Shown: positions 45,706-54,717 of the stretch, piece by piece | How the letters are laid out: each line of letters starts with the position of its first letter | Position numbering within the stretch: position 1 is the stretch's first letter | Assembly (NCBI GenBank): GCA_018829445.1 | Contig: JAHJTV010000074.1 | Location: 170,771 to 234,770, forward strand | Origin: a bacterium | Lineage (GTDB): Bacteria > SAR324 > XYD2-FULL-50-16 | DNA length: 64,000 bases | Direction of reading: 5' to 3' | Made by a program: the position numbers and the translations under genes | Notes under the pieces: model-generated | Databases searched by the model: none | Told to the model about the DNA's origin: nothing | Seen by the model: the letters and a program-made list of their open reading frames with translations, nothing else

Positions 45706-46512
45706 ATGATTCATCGCCGACCGTACGCCAGAAAGAGATTTGGCCAACATTTTTTGCAGGATAACAATGTTCTCAATAACATCGTATCGGCAGCCAATAT
45801 CTGTCCCGATGATCATATTATTGAGATAGGACCTGGTCGTGGGGCTCTGACCAGAAAACTCCTTGAAAGTGGGGCGATGATTTCAGTAATTGAAATCGAC
45901 AGAGACCTTGCAGGCGACTTACAGAAAGAGTTTTCCAAGCATTCAAATTTTGAAATAATTACTGCAGACATTTTGCAGATTGATTGGGATGAAATATTGA
46001 GCAAGACCAAAGCCAATAAAATCATTGCCAATCTGCCTTACAATATCTCAACGCCATTGTTTTTTAAGTTTATTAGATGGAGGGATCAGTTAAAATCCAT
46101 AACGGTGATGGTTCAAAAAGAGGTTGCTGAGAGGCTTTGTCACAACGGAGAAGGGAAAAAGCTGAAAGATTATGGTGTTCTTTCTGTTATCTCAACCCTG
46201 GTTTTTAGTTCCCGACTGCTTTTTAAGGTGCCGCCTACTTGCTTTATTCCGGAACCAAAAGTTGATTCTGCTGTAATTCAGTTGGAAACAAAGGATATTG
46301 TGTTAAGGGACGAGGAGGGTTTTTTCAAATTTGTGCAACGAGCTTTCAATTTGCGCAGGAAGCTGCTCTCAACCTTTCTCAGAAAGAATGAATCTGCGCT
46401 TTATGATCAGTTGTCGCAGACAGATAAACAGCACCTGGAAAATCTGAGACCCGAAAATATTCTTCCGAGTCAGTACTTGAATCTGTACTATAAACGCAGG
46501 ATTCTGGATTGA
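45706..46512 (+). CDS. rsmA: 16S rRNA dimethyladenosine transferase RsmA/KsgA
   Basis: A 268-aa protein with N-terminal KRFGQHFLQDNNVL, SAM motif I IEIGPGRGALTRKLLE, IEIDRDLA, motif IV NLPYNISTPLFFKF and C-terminal FNLRRKLLSTFL. It dimethylates two adjacent adenines at the 3' end of 16S rRNA. It begins 2 nt after the dciA stop, so it is third in the dnaB-dciA-rsmA unit. Confidence 0.97.
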   Translation: MIHRRPYARKRFGQHFLQDNNVLNNIVSAANICPDDHIIEIGPGRGALTRKLLESGAMISVIEIDRDLAGDLQKEFSKHSNFEIITADILQIDWDEILSKTKANKIIANLPYNISTPLFFKFIRWRDQLKSITVMVQKEVAERLCHNGEGKKLKDYGVLSVISTLVFSSRLLFKVPPTCFIPEPKVDSAVIQLETKDIVLRDEEGFFKFVQRAFNLRRKLLSTFLRKNESALYDQLSQTDKQHLENLRPENILPSQYLNLYYKRRILD

Positions 46513-46515
46513 GTC

Positions 46516-46866
46516 TTACTCAAAGTCTTTTCCCAAGACACTTGAGAAATCCTGGACAGAGAATGGCTCAAGCTTTATACCGATGCTTCCTTTGCGAATC
46601 CAGATCTTGACAATCTGGAATGCCACACCTTCTTTTTGCGAAACTGTTTTAACGTTTTCAGCAAAAACGATGTCATCTGTTTTAAATTCGAGGATCGCGC
46701 CGTTGCTGGACAGGGGATTCAGACGCAGGTATATTTTATCCGGTTCGGATTCATGTTGTTTTGGCTGGCCAATGTAAGGAACAGCTTCGTCAATTAATCG
46801 GTTCGACTCCGTATACTTCTGTAATTCTTTGTTTTTTGAAATTACTTTTACAATATCAGATGTCAA
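46516..46866 (-). CDS. Conserved-looking hypothetical protein, 116 aa
   Basis: A soluble protein with a helical N-terminal half and a beta-rich C-terminal half (AILEFKTDDIVFAENV, GVAFQIVKIWIRKGSIGIKLE). It superficially resembles small sigma-regulated or PilZ-like barrels, but no family motif (RxxxR, DxSxxG) is present. It converges with rsmA. AGGAGG is found just upstream of the ATG on this strand. I do not recognise it. Confidence 0.7.
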   Translation of the reverse strand: MTSDIVKVISKNKELQKYTESNRLIDEAVPYIGQPKQHESEPDKIYLRLNPLSSNGAILEFKTDDIVFAENVKTVSQKEGVAFQIVKIWIRKGSIGIKLEPFSVQDFSSVLGKDFE

Positions 46867-47051
46867 TTGATCCTCCTGGAGTGTTAACTATTCTTAGTCG
46901 GTTAATATCCTGTCTAAAAACTTGTGATTTTGACAAAAACTAATGTCACGGTTAGATCATAAGTGTGTTGGTGTGTTTTGAGTATACTATCATATAAAAA
47001 GGATGAAAATCAAATTCCTACATTGAACCTGCGTAATTTGCTAAAACAGGC

Positions 47052-47432
47052 ATGAATAATATGTTAAAAAAAACAAAATGCTATTCCAAGGGAAGGATAG
47101 AAGACAAAACTCACGTTGAGTATTTGCTCGTCTGCCTGGGGCAAGATCTCACCATCATTATTAGTGGAGGGGCTTCCCATATCGGGTCGTTATCTCATAC
47201 AAAAAAACAGGGAGATGAAACTACCTATCGATATACTTACCCGACGCATCGGGATGATGTCATAGTGGATAAGGCAATAAGAGAGTTACAACAGGCAATT
47301 GAAGGAGAACTGCTTGTAGTTGGCGGAATTCACTATGATGATATTTCCAAGGAACAGATAGAAATTATTGTTAAGAATAGTGATGATCTCCTTGAAGAGA
47401 TTAAAAATGATTTAAAAAATAGAGTTTTATAG
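47052..47432 (+). CDS. Small protein resembling the LpdD-like (prenylated-flavin chaperone-like) domain
   Basis: This 126-aa protein has IIISGGASHIGSLSH and the later HRDDVIVDKAIREL, GELLVVGGIHYDDISKEQIE. The pattern (glycine-rich strand with His, then Asp-Asp-Ala/Val helix) matches my recollection of LpdD-type domains that accompany UbiD-like decarboxylases. No UbiD or UbiX gene is in the window, so this would be an orphan. The call is tentative. It converges with the Nif3 gene. Confidence 0.5.
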   Translation: MNNMLKKTKCYSKGRIEDKTHVEYLLVCLGQDLTIIISGGASHIGSLSHTKKQGDETTYRYTYPTHRDDVIVDKAIRELQQAIEGELLVVGGIHYDDISKEQIEIIVKNSDDLLEEIKNDLKNRVL

Positions 47433-47438
47433 CAGGCG

Positions 47439-48194
47439 TTAAATAGGATTATCGATTTCAATAAAATTACTGTCGATACCAAATTTCTCGGAAAGATGCT
47501 CTCCTAACGCCAAAATTCCATATTTTTCAGTCGCATAATGTCCAGCACTTATAAAATGGACACCATACTCCTGGCTCATGGCATAGTTTTTCTCCGATGC
47601 TTCCCCGGTGATAAAACAATCAGCCCCGTTTTCCACTGCTGTCATGAAATAATTTTGAGCTCCACCGGTAATAATCACCACCTTGGATATCCGCTTTTTA
47701 CCAAATGGTAGTACAATCGGAGGTCTAATCAATTGTTCTGAAACAAAATCTGAAAAATCTTCGATGGATGACTCGACTGTTTTACCAATGATGGCTTCTG
47801 CAAAGTCCGCATTTTCAGGGATGGTTTTTATGTCTGACAGCTGGAGTACTCTGGCAAGTTGCACGTTGTTTCCCAGTTCCAGGTGGTAATCCAGGGGAAG
47901 ATGATAAGCTGCCGCAGCCAATCCATTATCCAGCAAAAGTTTTATCTTTTTCCGAAACGGCCCGCTGATTATCCTAGGATCTTTATCCCAGATCATACCA
48001 TGGTGGGTGATAATCATATCTGCGCTGTCTTTAATCGCTTTTTCTATCAATTCCAGCGTGATGGAAACGCCGATGGCGATTCTTTTAACCTCTCTCTGGT
48101 CCCCCTCTACCTGCAACCCATTGGGACAAAAGTCTTTGTGAACAGCAATGTCAAGCAATTGATTGCAATAGTTGATGATTTCCGCTTGTTTCAT
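47439..48194 (-). CDS. Nif3-like dinuclear metal-centre protein
   Basis: A 251-aa protein with the family motifs NGLQVEGDQREVKRIAIGVS, ITHHGMIWD (metal His pair), AAYHLPLDYHLELGNN, and the C-terminal ISAGHYATEKYGILAL (metal His and Glu). Proteins of this family form hexameric rings with a di-iron/zinc site and are annotated as GTP cyclohydrolase I type 2 or DUF34. The true substrate is unsettled. It is last of a nine-gene minus-strand run, 8 nt after the radical SAM gene. Confidence 0.9.
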   Translation of the reverse strand: MKQAEIINYCNQLLDIAVHKDFCPNGLQVEGDQREVKRIAIGVSITLELIEKAIKDSADMIITHHGMIWDKDPRIISGPFRKKIKLLLDNGLAAAAYHLPLDYHLELGNNVQLARVLQLSDIKTIPENADFAEAIIGKTVESSIEDFSDFVSEQLIRPPIVLPFGKKRISKVVIITGGAQNYFMTAVENGADCFITGEASEKNYAMSQEYGVHFISAGHYATEKYGILALGEHLSEKFGIDSNFIEIDNPI

Positions 48195-48202
48195 GGTTAA
48201 GA

Positions 48203-49069
48203 TTACCAGTTTCGTTTTTTAAAATATGATTCAAAATCCAGATTCTTATAGGCGTCGCATCGGCTGCATAAACGGATTTCACAGCGTTTTCCCTCATCCA
48301 GCAACTCTCGATAGCGATTCATTTTTTCACCGTTCCAGATATCCAAAGCACTCTGTTGATTAACATCGCCAACAACACCGCGCTCCATCGTATCCCAACA
48401 GCATAAGGTTACTTGTCCGTTTACATAAAAGAACATCTCATCAATGATTTTGATACAAGGTCGTTTCAGGGATTCCGTCTGATCTTCCCAGGGATAGTTA
48501 TACAATTGTGTGAACTCCACAGCTGTTGGGTTTTGGGATTCCCAGTACTTTTTGTATTCGATCTGCTCCTCTTCGGTTCCAGGCAATTGAATCATGCGAA
48601 CGACTGATTTAATGTCTCTTTTTGACTCATTGGCTGCTTTGATGAAGTATTTTACATTTGTGTAGACTTTGTCATAGCTAATGCCCCTGGACTCATCAAA
48701 TGTCTCTTTGCGAATCCCATCCACACTGAATTTAATCATATCAACGCCGGCATCTATGATTTCATCCGTGCGCTCGGGAGTGAGGGCTTCTCCATTGGAA
48801 TTGAATTCAACTTTGGCAGTAGAATCCTGTTTTATATAGCGGACGATTTCCGGCATCCTTCTGTCTACAAACGGTTCATTGAGGAGGAACGGTCTGTAGG
48901 TGATTCCCAATCCCCTGGTGTCATCGATAATCTTCTTCCAGACCCTGTCCTCCATCTTTTTGGGCGTTCGCGTCGCTTTTTTTTGCGGACAAAACCAGCA
49001 GGATGCATTGCAGATAATAGTGGTTTCAATCTGTATATATTTGGGTTGGGTATCGAACTTAATTCTCAT
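48203..49069 (-). CDS. Radical SAM/SPASM-type protein
   Basis: A 288-aa protein with C20-x3-C24-x2-C27 (ETTIICNASCWFCPQKK) as the SAM cluster, and a C-terminal SPASM-like set (CIKIIDEMFFYVNGQVTLCC, CEIRLCSRCDAY) for an auxiliary cluster. It is compact for the class. No peptide precursor gene was found nearby. Its start overlaps waaA by 11 nt, so it is co-translated with LPS-core genes. The substrate may be an envelope sugar, lipid or peptide (inference). Confidence 0.85.
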   Translation of the reverse strand: MRIKFDTQPKYIQIETTIICNASCWFCPQKKATRTPKKMEDRVWKKIIDDTRGLGITYRPFLLNEPFVDRRMPEIVRYIKQDSTAKVEFNSNGEALTPERTDEIIDAGVDMIKFSVDGIRKETFDESRGISYDKVYTNVKYFIKAANESKRDIKSVVRMIQLPGTEEEQIEYKKYWESQNPTAVEFTQLYNYPWEDQTESLKRPCIKIIDEMFFYVNGQVTLCCWDTMERGVVGDVNQQSALDIWNGEKMNRYRELLDEGKRCEIRLCSRCDAYKNLDFESYFKKRNW

Positions 49070-50345
49070 TGATTTCGCGTGATATTATTTGAAAGCATTT
49101 TTCTGAAGCTCCGGCCTGGGATTCAATAAACTGCCTCGCTTTTTGACCGAGTTGACGGGCTTTATCCGGATTCGACAGTAATCGCTCCAAACCAGGTTTA
49201 AAATCTTCAGAATTGTTTACCGGGAATGCCAACTGATCACTGACCAGTTGCAGAGCTTCCGGAGAATTATAATGAAATGGACCGAAAAAGACAGGAAGTC
49301 CAAAGGCACAGGGCTCCATGACATTGTGAACTCCGGTTGTAAATCCTCCGCCGACATAGGCGAAGTCTCCAACCTTATATATGGAAGATAAAACGCCCAC
49401 TGAGTCGACTAATACGACATTAAATTCAACCTTAGAATTGGCATTTAAAGCAGACAATCGAACCAATTTCTCATCTTTGAAAAAGTCTTCACTGTCCTTC
49501 AAGTGCTCCGACGTTGGCTCGTGAGGAGCGATTATCAGCATCAGATCCGGGTATTTGGCCAACGCTTCTTTCAGAACCGGAAAAATGCATTTCTCATCAG
49601 GCGGCCAGCAGCTACCGACAATGAACACACGTTTCTTTTGAACATATGCGGGGAAGTCGGGAGGAATCTGTTTGTCTCGGCGACTGATGACGCTATCAAA
49701 TCGGGTGTCACCGAAAGCCTCAACATTCAATCCGGCATTAGTCTCCAGGAATCTTCTTTTATCATCTTCGGTGACAGTCAAAATTAACTTAAAACGGGAA
49801 TAGAGATCGCCATAAAGGGACCTCCCAATGGCAGAACTATATCGCTTTGTTTTTGCGTGCAATGTCGCAGAAATCAAGTAGATCGGGATATTTGCCTTTG
49901 ATGTTTGCCAGATTAAATTAGGCCATAAATCAAACTTCACAAAAACCAATACCGATGGTTTGACAGTTTGAATCCAACGCCTGATAGAGCGCTTGGTATC
50001 AAACGGAATGTAATCCAAAAACAGCGGTTCCTTTTTTGCGTTTATTTTGCTTTTATGGATCCATTTTTCGGCTGACACTGAATTATAGGTAACAACGCAG
50101 TCATAGTCGTTGTTTAGAAACAGCTCAAGGAGAGGTTGCGCCTGAAGAAATTCACCGGCACTGGGAACATGGAACCAGATGAGTTTCCCAGTCATATCCC
50201 TTTTTAACAGATGAGACTCAAGTCTTTTCCAAAGCCCCCGCTTTCCGTTGAGGCTCTCCCGGATTTTTGTATTTCTAAATGAAAACAGATAAGCAAGTAT
50301 TCTAATTAGAGGAAAGAATAGAAAATTATACAATAATGGCCACAT
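49059..50345 (-). CDS. waaA: 3-deoxy-D-manno-octulosonic acid transferase (KDO transferase)
   Basis: A 428-aa protein with an N-terminal membrane anchor (about 1-22), the catalytic loop HVPSAGEFLQAQPLL (the HAxSxGE motif with the essential Glu), and the C-terminal GT-B part with VGGGFTTGVHNVMEPCAFGLPVFFGP. It attaches KDO to lipid A precursor at the inner membrane. It is adjacent to kdsB (18 nt), which supplies CMP-KDO. This is direct evidence for a Gram-negative envelope. Confidence 0.93.
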   Translation of the reverse strand: MWPLLYNFLFFPLIRILAYLFSFRNTKIRESLNGKRGLWKRLESHLLKRDMTGKLIWFHVPSAGEFLQAQPLLELFLNNDYDCVVTYNSVSAEKWIHKSKINAKKEPLFLDYIPFDTKRSIRRWIQTVKPSVLVFVKFDLWPNLIWQTSKANIPIYLISATLHAKTKRYSSAIGRSLYGDLYSRFKLILTVTEDDKRRFLETNAGLNVEAFGDTRFDSVISRRDKQIPPDFPAYVQKKRVFIVGSCWPPDEKCIFPVLKEALAKYPDLMLIIAPHEPTSEHLKDSEDFFKDEKLVRLSALNANSKVEFNVVLVDSVGVLSSIYKVGDFAYVGGGFTTGVHNVMEPCAFGLPVFFGPFHYNSPEALQLVSDQLAFPVNNSEDFKPGLERLLSNPDKARQLGQKARQFIESQAGASEKCFQIISREINEN

Positions 50346-50363
50346 ATCAAACAGATTATAGGG

Positions 50364-51101
50364 TTAAACAGATTCACCGGTTTTATACAATTTATATTCC
50401 TCAACCTTTGCTTTTTGAAGGTCTTCGACGGTATTGATGGATATGGCATCATACGGCAAAGGAATACAATTGAGATTATATCCGTTATCCAATGCTCTCA
50501 TCTGTTCCAGGGAATAGGCTTTTTCCAGTGGAGATTGTGGAAGATTGCAGAAAATCTTTAAGAATTTGGGCGTATAAATATAAACCGAAGTGTGTTTATA
50601 AGCGGATTGAATATCATCCCGGGTAAAAATCAAGGCGTTCTGGTTCAGATCAAGAACCACTTTGGCCACGTTACGATCAGTCCTTTCAAAATCCTGAATC
50701 TCTGTAACGGTCGTCCAGTATTCTGCAAGATCCTTTCGTTTCTCCAATTCAATAGGAAGTTCACTGATCAGAGCCGGACTAATAAAGGGTTCGTCGCCCT
50801 GTACATTGATGATATAGTCAAATTCCCCCTGCTCTTTTGAGATAGTCTCATAGGCTTCCAGGACTCTTTCAGTGCCGCAGGTATGATCAGGAGAAGTCAT
50901 GACAGGAATTACTCCCTGCAAATGGGATATTTTATCCAGAATCAGGTTGGAATCCGATGCGACTGCAACAGGATGGATACCCCCTGCCAATACCCTTTCA
51001 ACGGTATGTTCGATCATGGTTTTACCGTCGATCAATAACAGTGGTTTGGCATGAAGTCTTGAAGATCCGAGCCTGGCAGGGATAATAACTATATGTTTCA
51101 T
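50364..51101 (-). CDS. kdsB: CMP-KDO synthetase (3-deoxy-manno-octulosonate cytidylyltransferase)
   Basis: A 245-aa protein with IIPARLGSSRLHAKPLLLI at the nucleotide site, ERVLEAYETI, and the metal/substrate motif INVQGDEPFISP. The length is normal. It makes CMP-KDO for WaaA. It is followed by waaA and preceded by an ICMT-like gene in one minus-strand run. Confidence 0.95.
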   Translation of the reverse strand: MKHIVIIPARLGSSRLHAKPLLLIDGKTMIEHTVERVLAGGIHPVAVASDSNLILDKISHLQGVIPVMTSPDHTCGTERVLEAYETISKEQGEFDYIINVQGDEPFISPALISELPIELEKRKDLAEYWTTVTEIQDFERTDRNVAKVVLDLNQNALIFTRDDIQSAYKHTSVYIYTPKFLKIFCNLPQSPLEKAYSLEQMRALDNGYNLNCIPLPYDAISINTVEDLQKAKVEEYKLYKTGESV

Positions 51102-51107
51102 GGTAGT

Positions 51108-51806
51108 TTACGACATGATGTTGACAATCATATTTAAAAGTCCATCCAGCCAATGGCTTCTCCAAAGAACAATGAGATAAAGAACAATGACCGCAAGAAG
51201 TGTACTTCTTTCTGATTTAAAAGCTTTTTTAAAATCCGGTGTTGTTTTGGCATCAGAGTTAGTTTTTTTGAAGATACTTGGAATCCAACGGGGCACTTTA
51301 CTTTTATACTCTTCAAACTCTTTTCCAAATGTATTCAGGAGGTTGTTCTCTTCCCAATTAACTATCAGGAAGTACTGCAGAAAGAAGAATGCTACAAACA
51401 GAATGGAAAAATAGATATTTACATTGGAAGCAACTACAATTCCCAAACTCAGAAAAAAATTCCCAATATAAAGTGGATTTCTAACATGACCAAATAGTCC
51501 GTTGGTAATAAGCTTTTGTCCGGTACTGTAGGTTCTCGTTCGACTAACTCCACCAATATGAGCAACCCCCAACATTCTGATTGTTTCACCAAAAACCGTC
51601 AATAAGATACCGACGACAAGGCTTTGCAGATTCACTGAGGAATAAATGATCACCACTATAACAAACGGAATGGGGGTGTAATCACGAAGTTTAAAGAATA
51701 TCTCTCCAAGTTTCAGCATAAGTCTCACTATTGAATAAATTATAAATTTTTGTATCTCTTGTTTTAAAAAACACGACTGCCGAGGGCTAACCGGGTATTT
51801 TAGCAA
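51108..51806 (-). CDS. Isoprenylcysteine carboxyl methyltransferase-like integral membrane protein
   Basis: This 232-aa form overlaps hemE by 7 nt. A second Met at 51719 (MLKLGEIFFKLRDYTP) agrees better with the usual N-terminus of this family and may be the real start. About five membrane segments are present. The SAM-binding motif NGLFGHVRNPLYIGNFFLSLG and the later EFEEYKSKVPRWIP identify the ICMT/PEMT-like group. It methylates an unknown lipid or small substrate in the membrane. The position beside hemE and kdsB gives no clear clue. Confidence 0.8.
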   Translation of the reverse strand: MLKYPVSPRQSCFLKQEIQKFIIYSIVRLMLKLGEIFFKLRDYTPIPFVIVVIIYSSVNLQSLVVGILLTVFGETIRMLGVAHIGGVSRTRTYSTGQKLITNGLFGHVRNPLYIGNFFLSLGIVVASNVNIYFSILFVAFFFLQYFLIVNWEENNLLNTFGKEFEEYKSKVPRWIPSIFKKTNSDAKTTPDFKKAFKSERSTLLAVIVLYLIVLWRSHWLDGLLNMIVNIMS

Positions 51807-52846
51807 TCTCTCTTTGAGTTCTCCTTGACCGCTTTTACCATCTCTTTGAGATGTTCCGGATTTACGTTTTTATCTATTCCGTGTCCAAGATTAAAGATAT
51901 GTCCAGACTCTGATCCGAACTTGGTCAGGATTTCAAGTACTTTTTCCTTTATAATCTCCGGGTTGCAGAAAAGAACATTTGGATCCAGATTTCCTTGCAA
52001 GGCTACTTTATGCCCTATTTGTTGTTTCACGGTTTGAATATCACATTTCCAGTCCAACCCAATAACATCAGCTCCTGTGCCAGACATGATCTCCAGGAGG
52101 TGATTGCTGCCGTTAATATAATAAACCTTGGGGACAACGCCGGTGCCATTAAGGCTTTCAAAAATCCTGGATACATAAGGAAACACAAAAGATTTATAAT
52201 CGTCAGGCGAGAGGATACCGGCCCAGGTATCAAATAACTGCACCATCTGGGCTCCGTTCTCTATCTGGTAGTTCAGGTACTCGATTGTCATTGTCGTCAA
52301 CTTTTCCATCAACTGATGGGCGAGTTTTTGCTCATTAAAAAAGAATTTAATTGTCTTGCTGAACAGCTTTGAATTTCCTCCTTCAATCATGTAGCAGGCC
52401 AACGTGAACGGGGCACCTGCAAAACCGATTACCGGCGCCCTGCCTGATATCTGCTGACGAATTAGCCGAAGAATTTCTCCTACATAAGAGGTCGATTTTT
52501 CCGGAATCAGCGGATGTAAATGATCAATATCCCGTTGGTTTTTAATGGGATTTGCCAGTACAGGCCCAGGCATAAAATCAAGTTCAACTCCCATTCCCAC
52601 CAGGGGTGTGAGGATATCGGAGAACATGATGACAGCATCAACCCCGATGATATCCAGAGGCTGAACAGAAACTTCTGCTGCAAGTTCAGGATTATAGCAA
52701 AGACTAAGAAAACTTCCGGCCTTGTCCCTGACTTCCCTGTATTCGGCCAAATACCGACCGGCTTGTCGCATAACCCAAACGGGCGTCCTTTCTACTGGTT
52801 GCTTAAAAGCAGCCTTGATTAAGAGATATTCGTCGGAGCTTGTCAT
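51800..52846 (-). CDS. hemE: Uroporphyrinogen decarboxylase
   Basis: A 348-aa protein with VWVMRQAGRYLAEYR (substrate-binding Arg motif), GFAGAPFTLACYMIEGG, and FNLGHGIDKNVNPEHL (conserved His). It decarboxylates uroporphyrinogen III to coproporphyrinogen III. No other heme gene is in the window. It is in the minus-strand run 96 nt after the AMMECR1 gene. Confidence 0.96.
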   Translation of the reverse strand: MTSSDEYLLIKAAFKQPVERTPVWVMRQAGRYLAEYREVRDKAGSFLSLCYNPELAAEVSVQPLDIIGVDAVIMFSDILTPLVGMGVELDFMPGPVLANPIKNQRDIDHLHPLIPEKSTSYVGEILRLIRQQISGRAPVIGFAGAPFTLACYMIEGGNSKLFSKTIKFFFNEQKLAHQLMEKLTTMTIEYLNYQIENGAQMVQLFDTWAGILSPDDYKSFVFPYVSRIFESLNGTGVVPKVYYINGSNHLLEIMSGTGADVIGLDWKCDIQTVKQQIGHKVALQGNLDPNVLFCNPEIIKEKVLEILTKFGSESGHIFNLGHGIDKNVNPEHLKEMVKAVKENSKRDC

Positions 52847-52942
52847 GAATTACTTTAAAATTTATATTTACGGTAAAAACTCTATATTTAGAGTCAAATC
52901 AAATAGATTTGGTCTTTTGTTCCATGAAAGAAGATATTTTCA

Positions 52943-53494
52943 CTACTCTTCAAAGCATTCAACCTGATATACGGAAATATCCAGGTCATTGTACTCCCAA
53001 TAGTCTTTTGTTAACCCGGCTTTTCTGCACAATTCACTGATAAAATCTTCTCTTATGGGAACACTCTCCCATACCTGCGGCAAAAAAGTAGCGTTTTTAT
53101 GTTCTGAGGATATGATAACTCCATCTTTTTGAGGTCTGATCTTCTGTATTTTTTCATAAGTGGTCAATCCCTCAACTGTTTTAGGAACGCTCAACAGCGA
53201 TATTTCAATCTTTACCTGCGGGAGTTCCTTTTTAGTTAAGGTTTTAAACCTATGGTCTTCAAAGGCAGCAGCTTTGCTCAACTCAACTACATTTTTAAAA
53301 ATCGATTTCCGGGCTTCAATCCGACCGATACATCCCCTCAAATTTCCATGTTTGTGCAGGGTAACAAACATCCCCCTTTTCTCTTCAAATTCCGGGATAT
53401 TAAAAAACGACAGATCATGTCCGGAATGATTAAGTTCGTTTTCCAGTACCTGTCGGGACAGTTTCAGCAATTTGTTTTTTAAACTTGAATCCAT
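52943..53494 (-). CDS. AMMECR1-domain protein
   Basis: A 183-aa single-domain protein. It has GMFVTLHKHGNLRGCIGRIE (the conserved LRGCIG motif) and AAFEDHRFKTLTKKELPQVKIEISLLS. The function is unresolved in all organisms, and members often sit beside MEMO1 and radical SAM genes, which are not visible here. It lies 13 nt after purM. Confidence 0.9.
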   Translation of the reverse strand: MDSSLKNKLLKLSRQVLENELNHSGHDLSFFNIPEFEEKRGMFVTLHKHGNLRGCIGRIEARKSIFKNVVELSKAAAFEDHRFKTLTKKELPQVKIEISLLSVPKTVEGLTTYEKIQKIRPQKDGVIISSEHKNATFLPQVWESVPIREDFISELCRKAGLTKDYWEYNDLDISVYQVECFEE

Positions 53495-53507
53495 GATTAT
53501 AGAGTTG

Positions 53508-54683
53508 TTAGTAGTTAAAAACCTGGTTGCCCTCTATAATAGACAGCTCATTGCCCTCGGTTGTTGATCTTTCACAGTGACCAATTACCTGCGCTTCAAT
53601 ATTAAAACCTGAGGCTATTTTCAGCATATCATCCACATGTTTTTCATTAAGAAACATCTCCAATCGATGTCCCATATTAAATACCGGGTACATCTCTTTT
53701 AAGGAAATCTCTTTTGCTTGTCGAATATATTGAAATATTGGCGGGATAGGAAACAGGTTGTTTTTTATATAATGTATTTTCTTTCCGAATTTCAAACACT
53801 TGGTTTGTCCACCACCGGTGCAGTGAACAATTCCATGAACGCAACCTGGCAGCCTTGAAAGAATCGCATTGATCAGGGGAGTATATGTCTTTGTTGGTGA
53901 TAAAAGAGCTTTACCAAGGGTCAGTGGAGTGCCTTCGAGTGGGTCAGTCAATCTTCCTTTACCGCAATAAACAAGATCAGCAGGTATTTTTGATGAAAAG
54001 GTTTCAGGATATTTCTCGGCGTATTCATGATGCAGACAATCATGCCTGGCTGCGGTCAAACCATTACTTCCTATTCCGCTGTTGTACTCTTTTTCCCAGG
54101 CAGCTTTACCGGAACTTGCAAACCCGATGATGCGATCACCTTCTTTGATGTTATCCAGATTAATCACCTCACATCTTTTCATGCGGGCAGTGACGGTGCT
54201 ATCCACAATGATGGTTTTAACCAGATCCCCCACATCCGCTGTTTCGCCTCCGCAAAAGTCGATCTTAATACCATGATTTTCTAACGCAGCAATGGCGTTG
54301 CTGAATCCCTCAATTACGGTTTTTATAATTTCACCCGGAATACGGAACTTATTTCTTCCAATGGCATTGGACAATAGATAGCGATCTACAGCTCCGACAC
54401 AGGCCAGGTCATCTATATTCATCACCAGGGAATCCATGGCGATGTCTTCGAAAACAGAAATATCCCCGGTTTCTTTCCAGTAAAGATATGCCAGGGATGA
54501 TTTTGTTCCGGCACCGTCCGCGTGCATTAAAAGACAGTATGCGGGGTCATTGGTCAGGGTATCCGGCAAGACCTTGCAAAAAGTTCCGGCGAAGAGTCCT
54601 GCATCCAGGTTTTGAATTGCAGAATGTACTTCACTTTTATTGGAGGAAACGCCTCTCAAAGTATAAATATCGGATTCAACCAT
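53508..54683 (-). CDS. purM: Phosphoribosylformylglycinamidine cyclo-ligase (Bacteroidetes-like form)
   Basis: A 391-aa protein of the AIR synthase family. MHADGAGTKSSLAYLYWKET and MNIDDLACVGA are the nucleotide/metal region, and GGETADVGDLVKTI follows. It is about 40 residues longer than the E. coli enzyme and, as I recall, matches the variant of Bacteroidetes and relatives. It catalyses the fifth step of purine synthesis. No other pur gene is nearby. It lies 34 nt from dus. Confidence 0.88.
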   Translation of the reverse strand: MVESDIYTLRGVSSNKSEVHSAIQNLDAGLFAGTFCKVLPDTLTNDPAYCLLMHADGAGTKSSLAYLYWKETGDISVFEDIAMDSLVMNIDDLACVGAVDRYLLSNAIGRNKFRIPGEIIKTVIEGFSNAIAALENHGIKIDFCGGETADVGDLVKTIIVDSTVTARMKRCEVINLDNIKEGDRIIGFASSGKAAWEKEYNSGIGSNGLTAARHDCLHHEYAEKYPETFSSKIPADLVYCGKGRLTDPLEGTPLTLGKALLSPTKTYTPLINAILSRLPGCVHGIVHCTGGGQTKCLKFGKKIHYIKNNLFPIPPIFQYIRQAKEISLKEMYPVFNMGHRLEMFLNEKHVDDMLKIASGFNIEAQVIGHCERSTTEGNELSIIEGNQVFNY

Positions 54684-54717
54684 AAGTAGAATATATTAAG
54701 TTTTACAGTGGTTTTTA

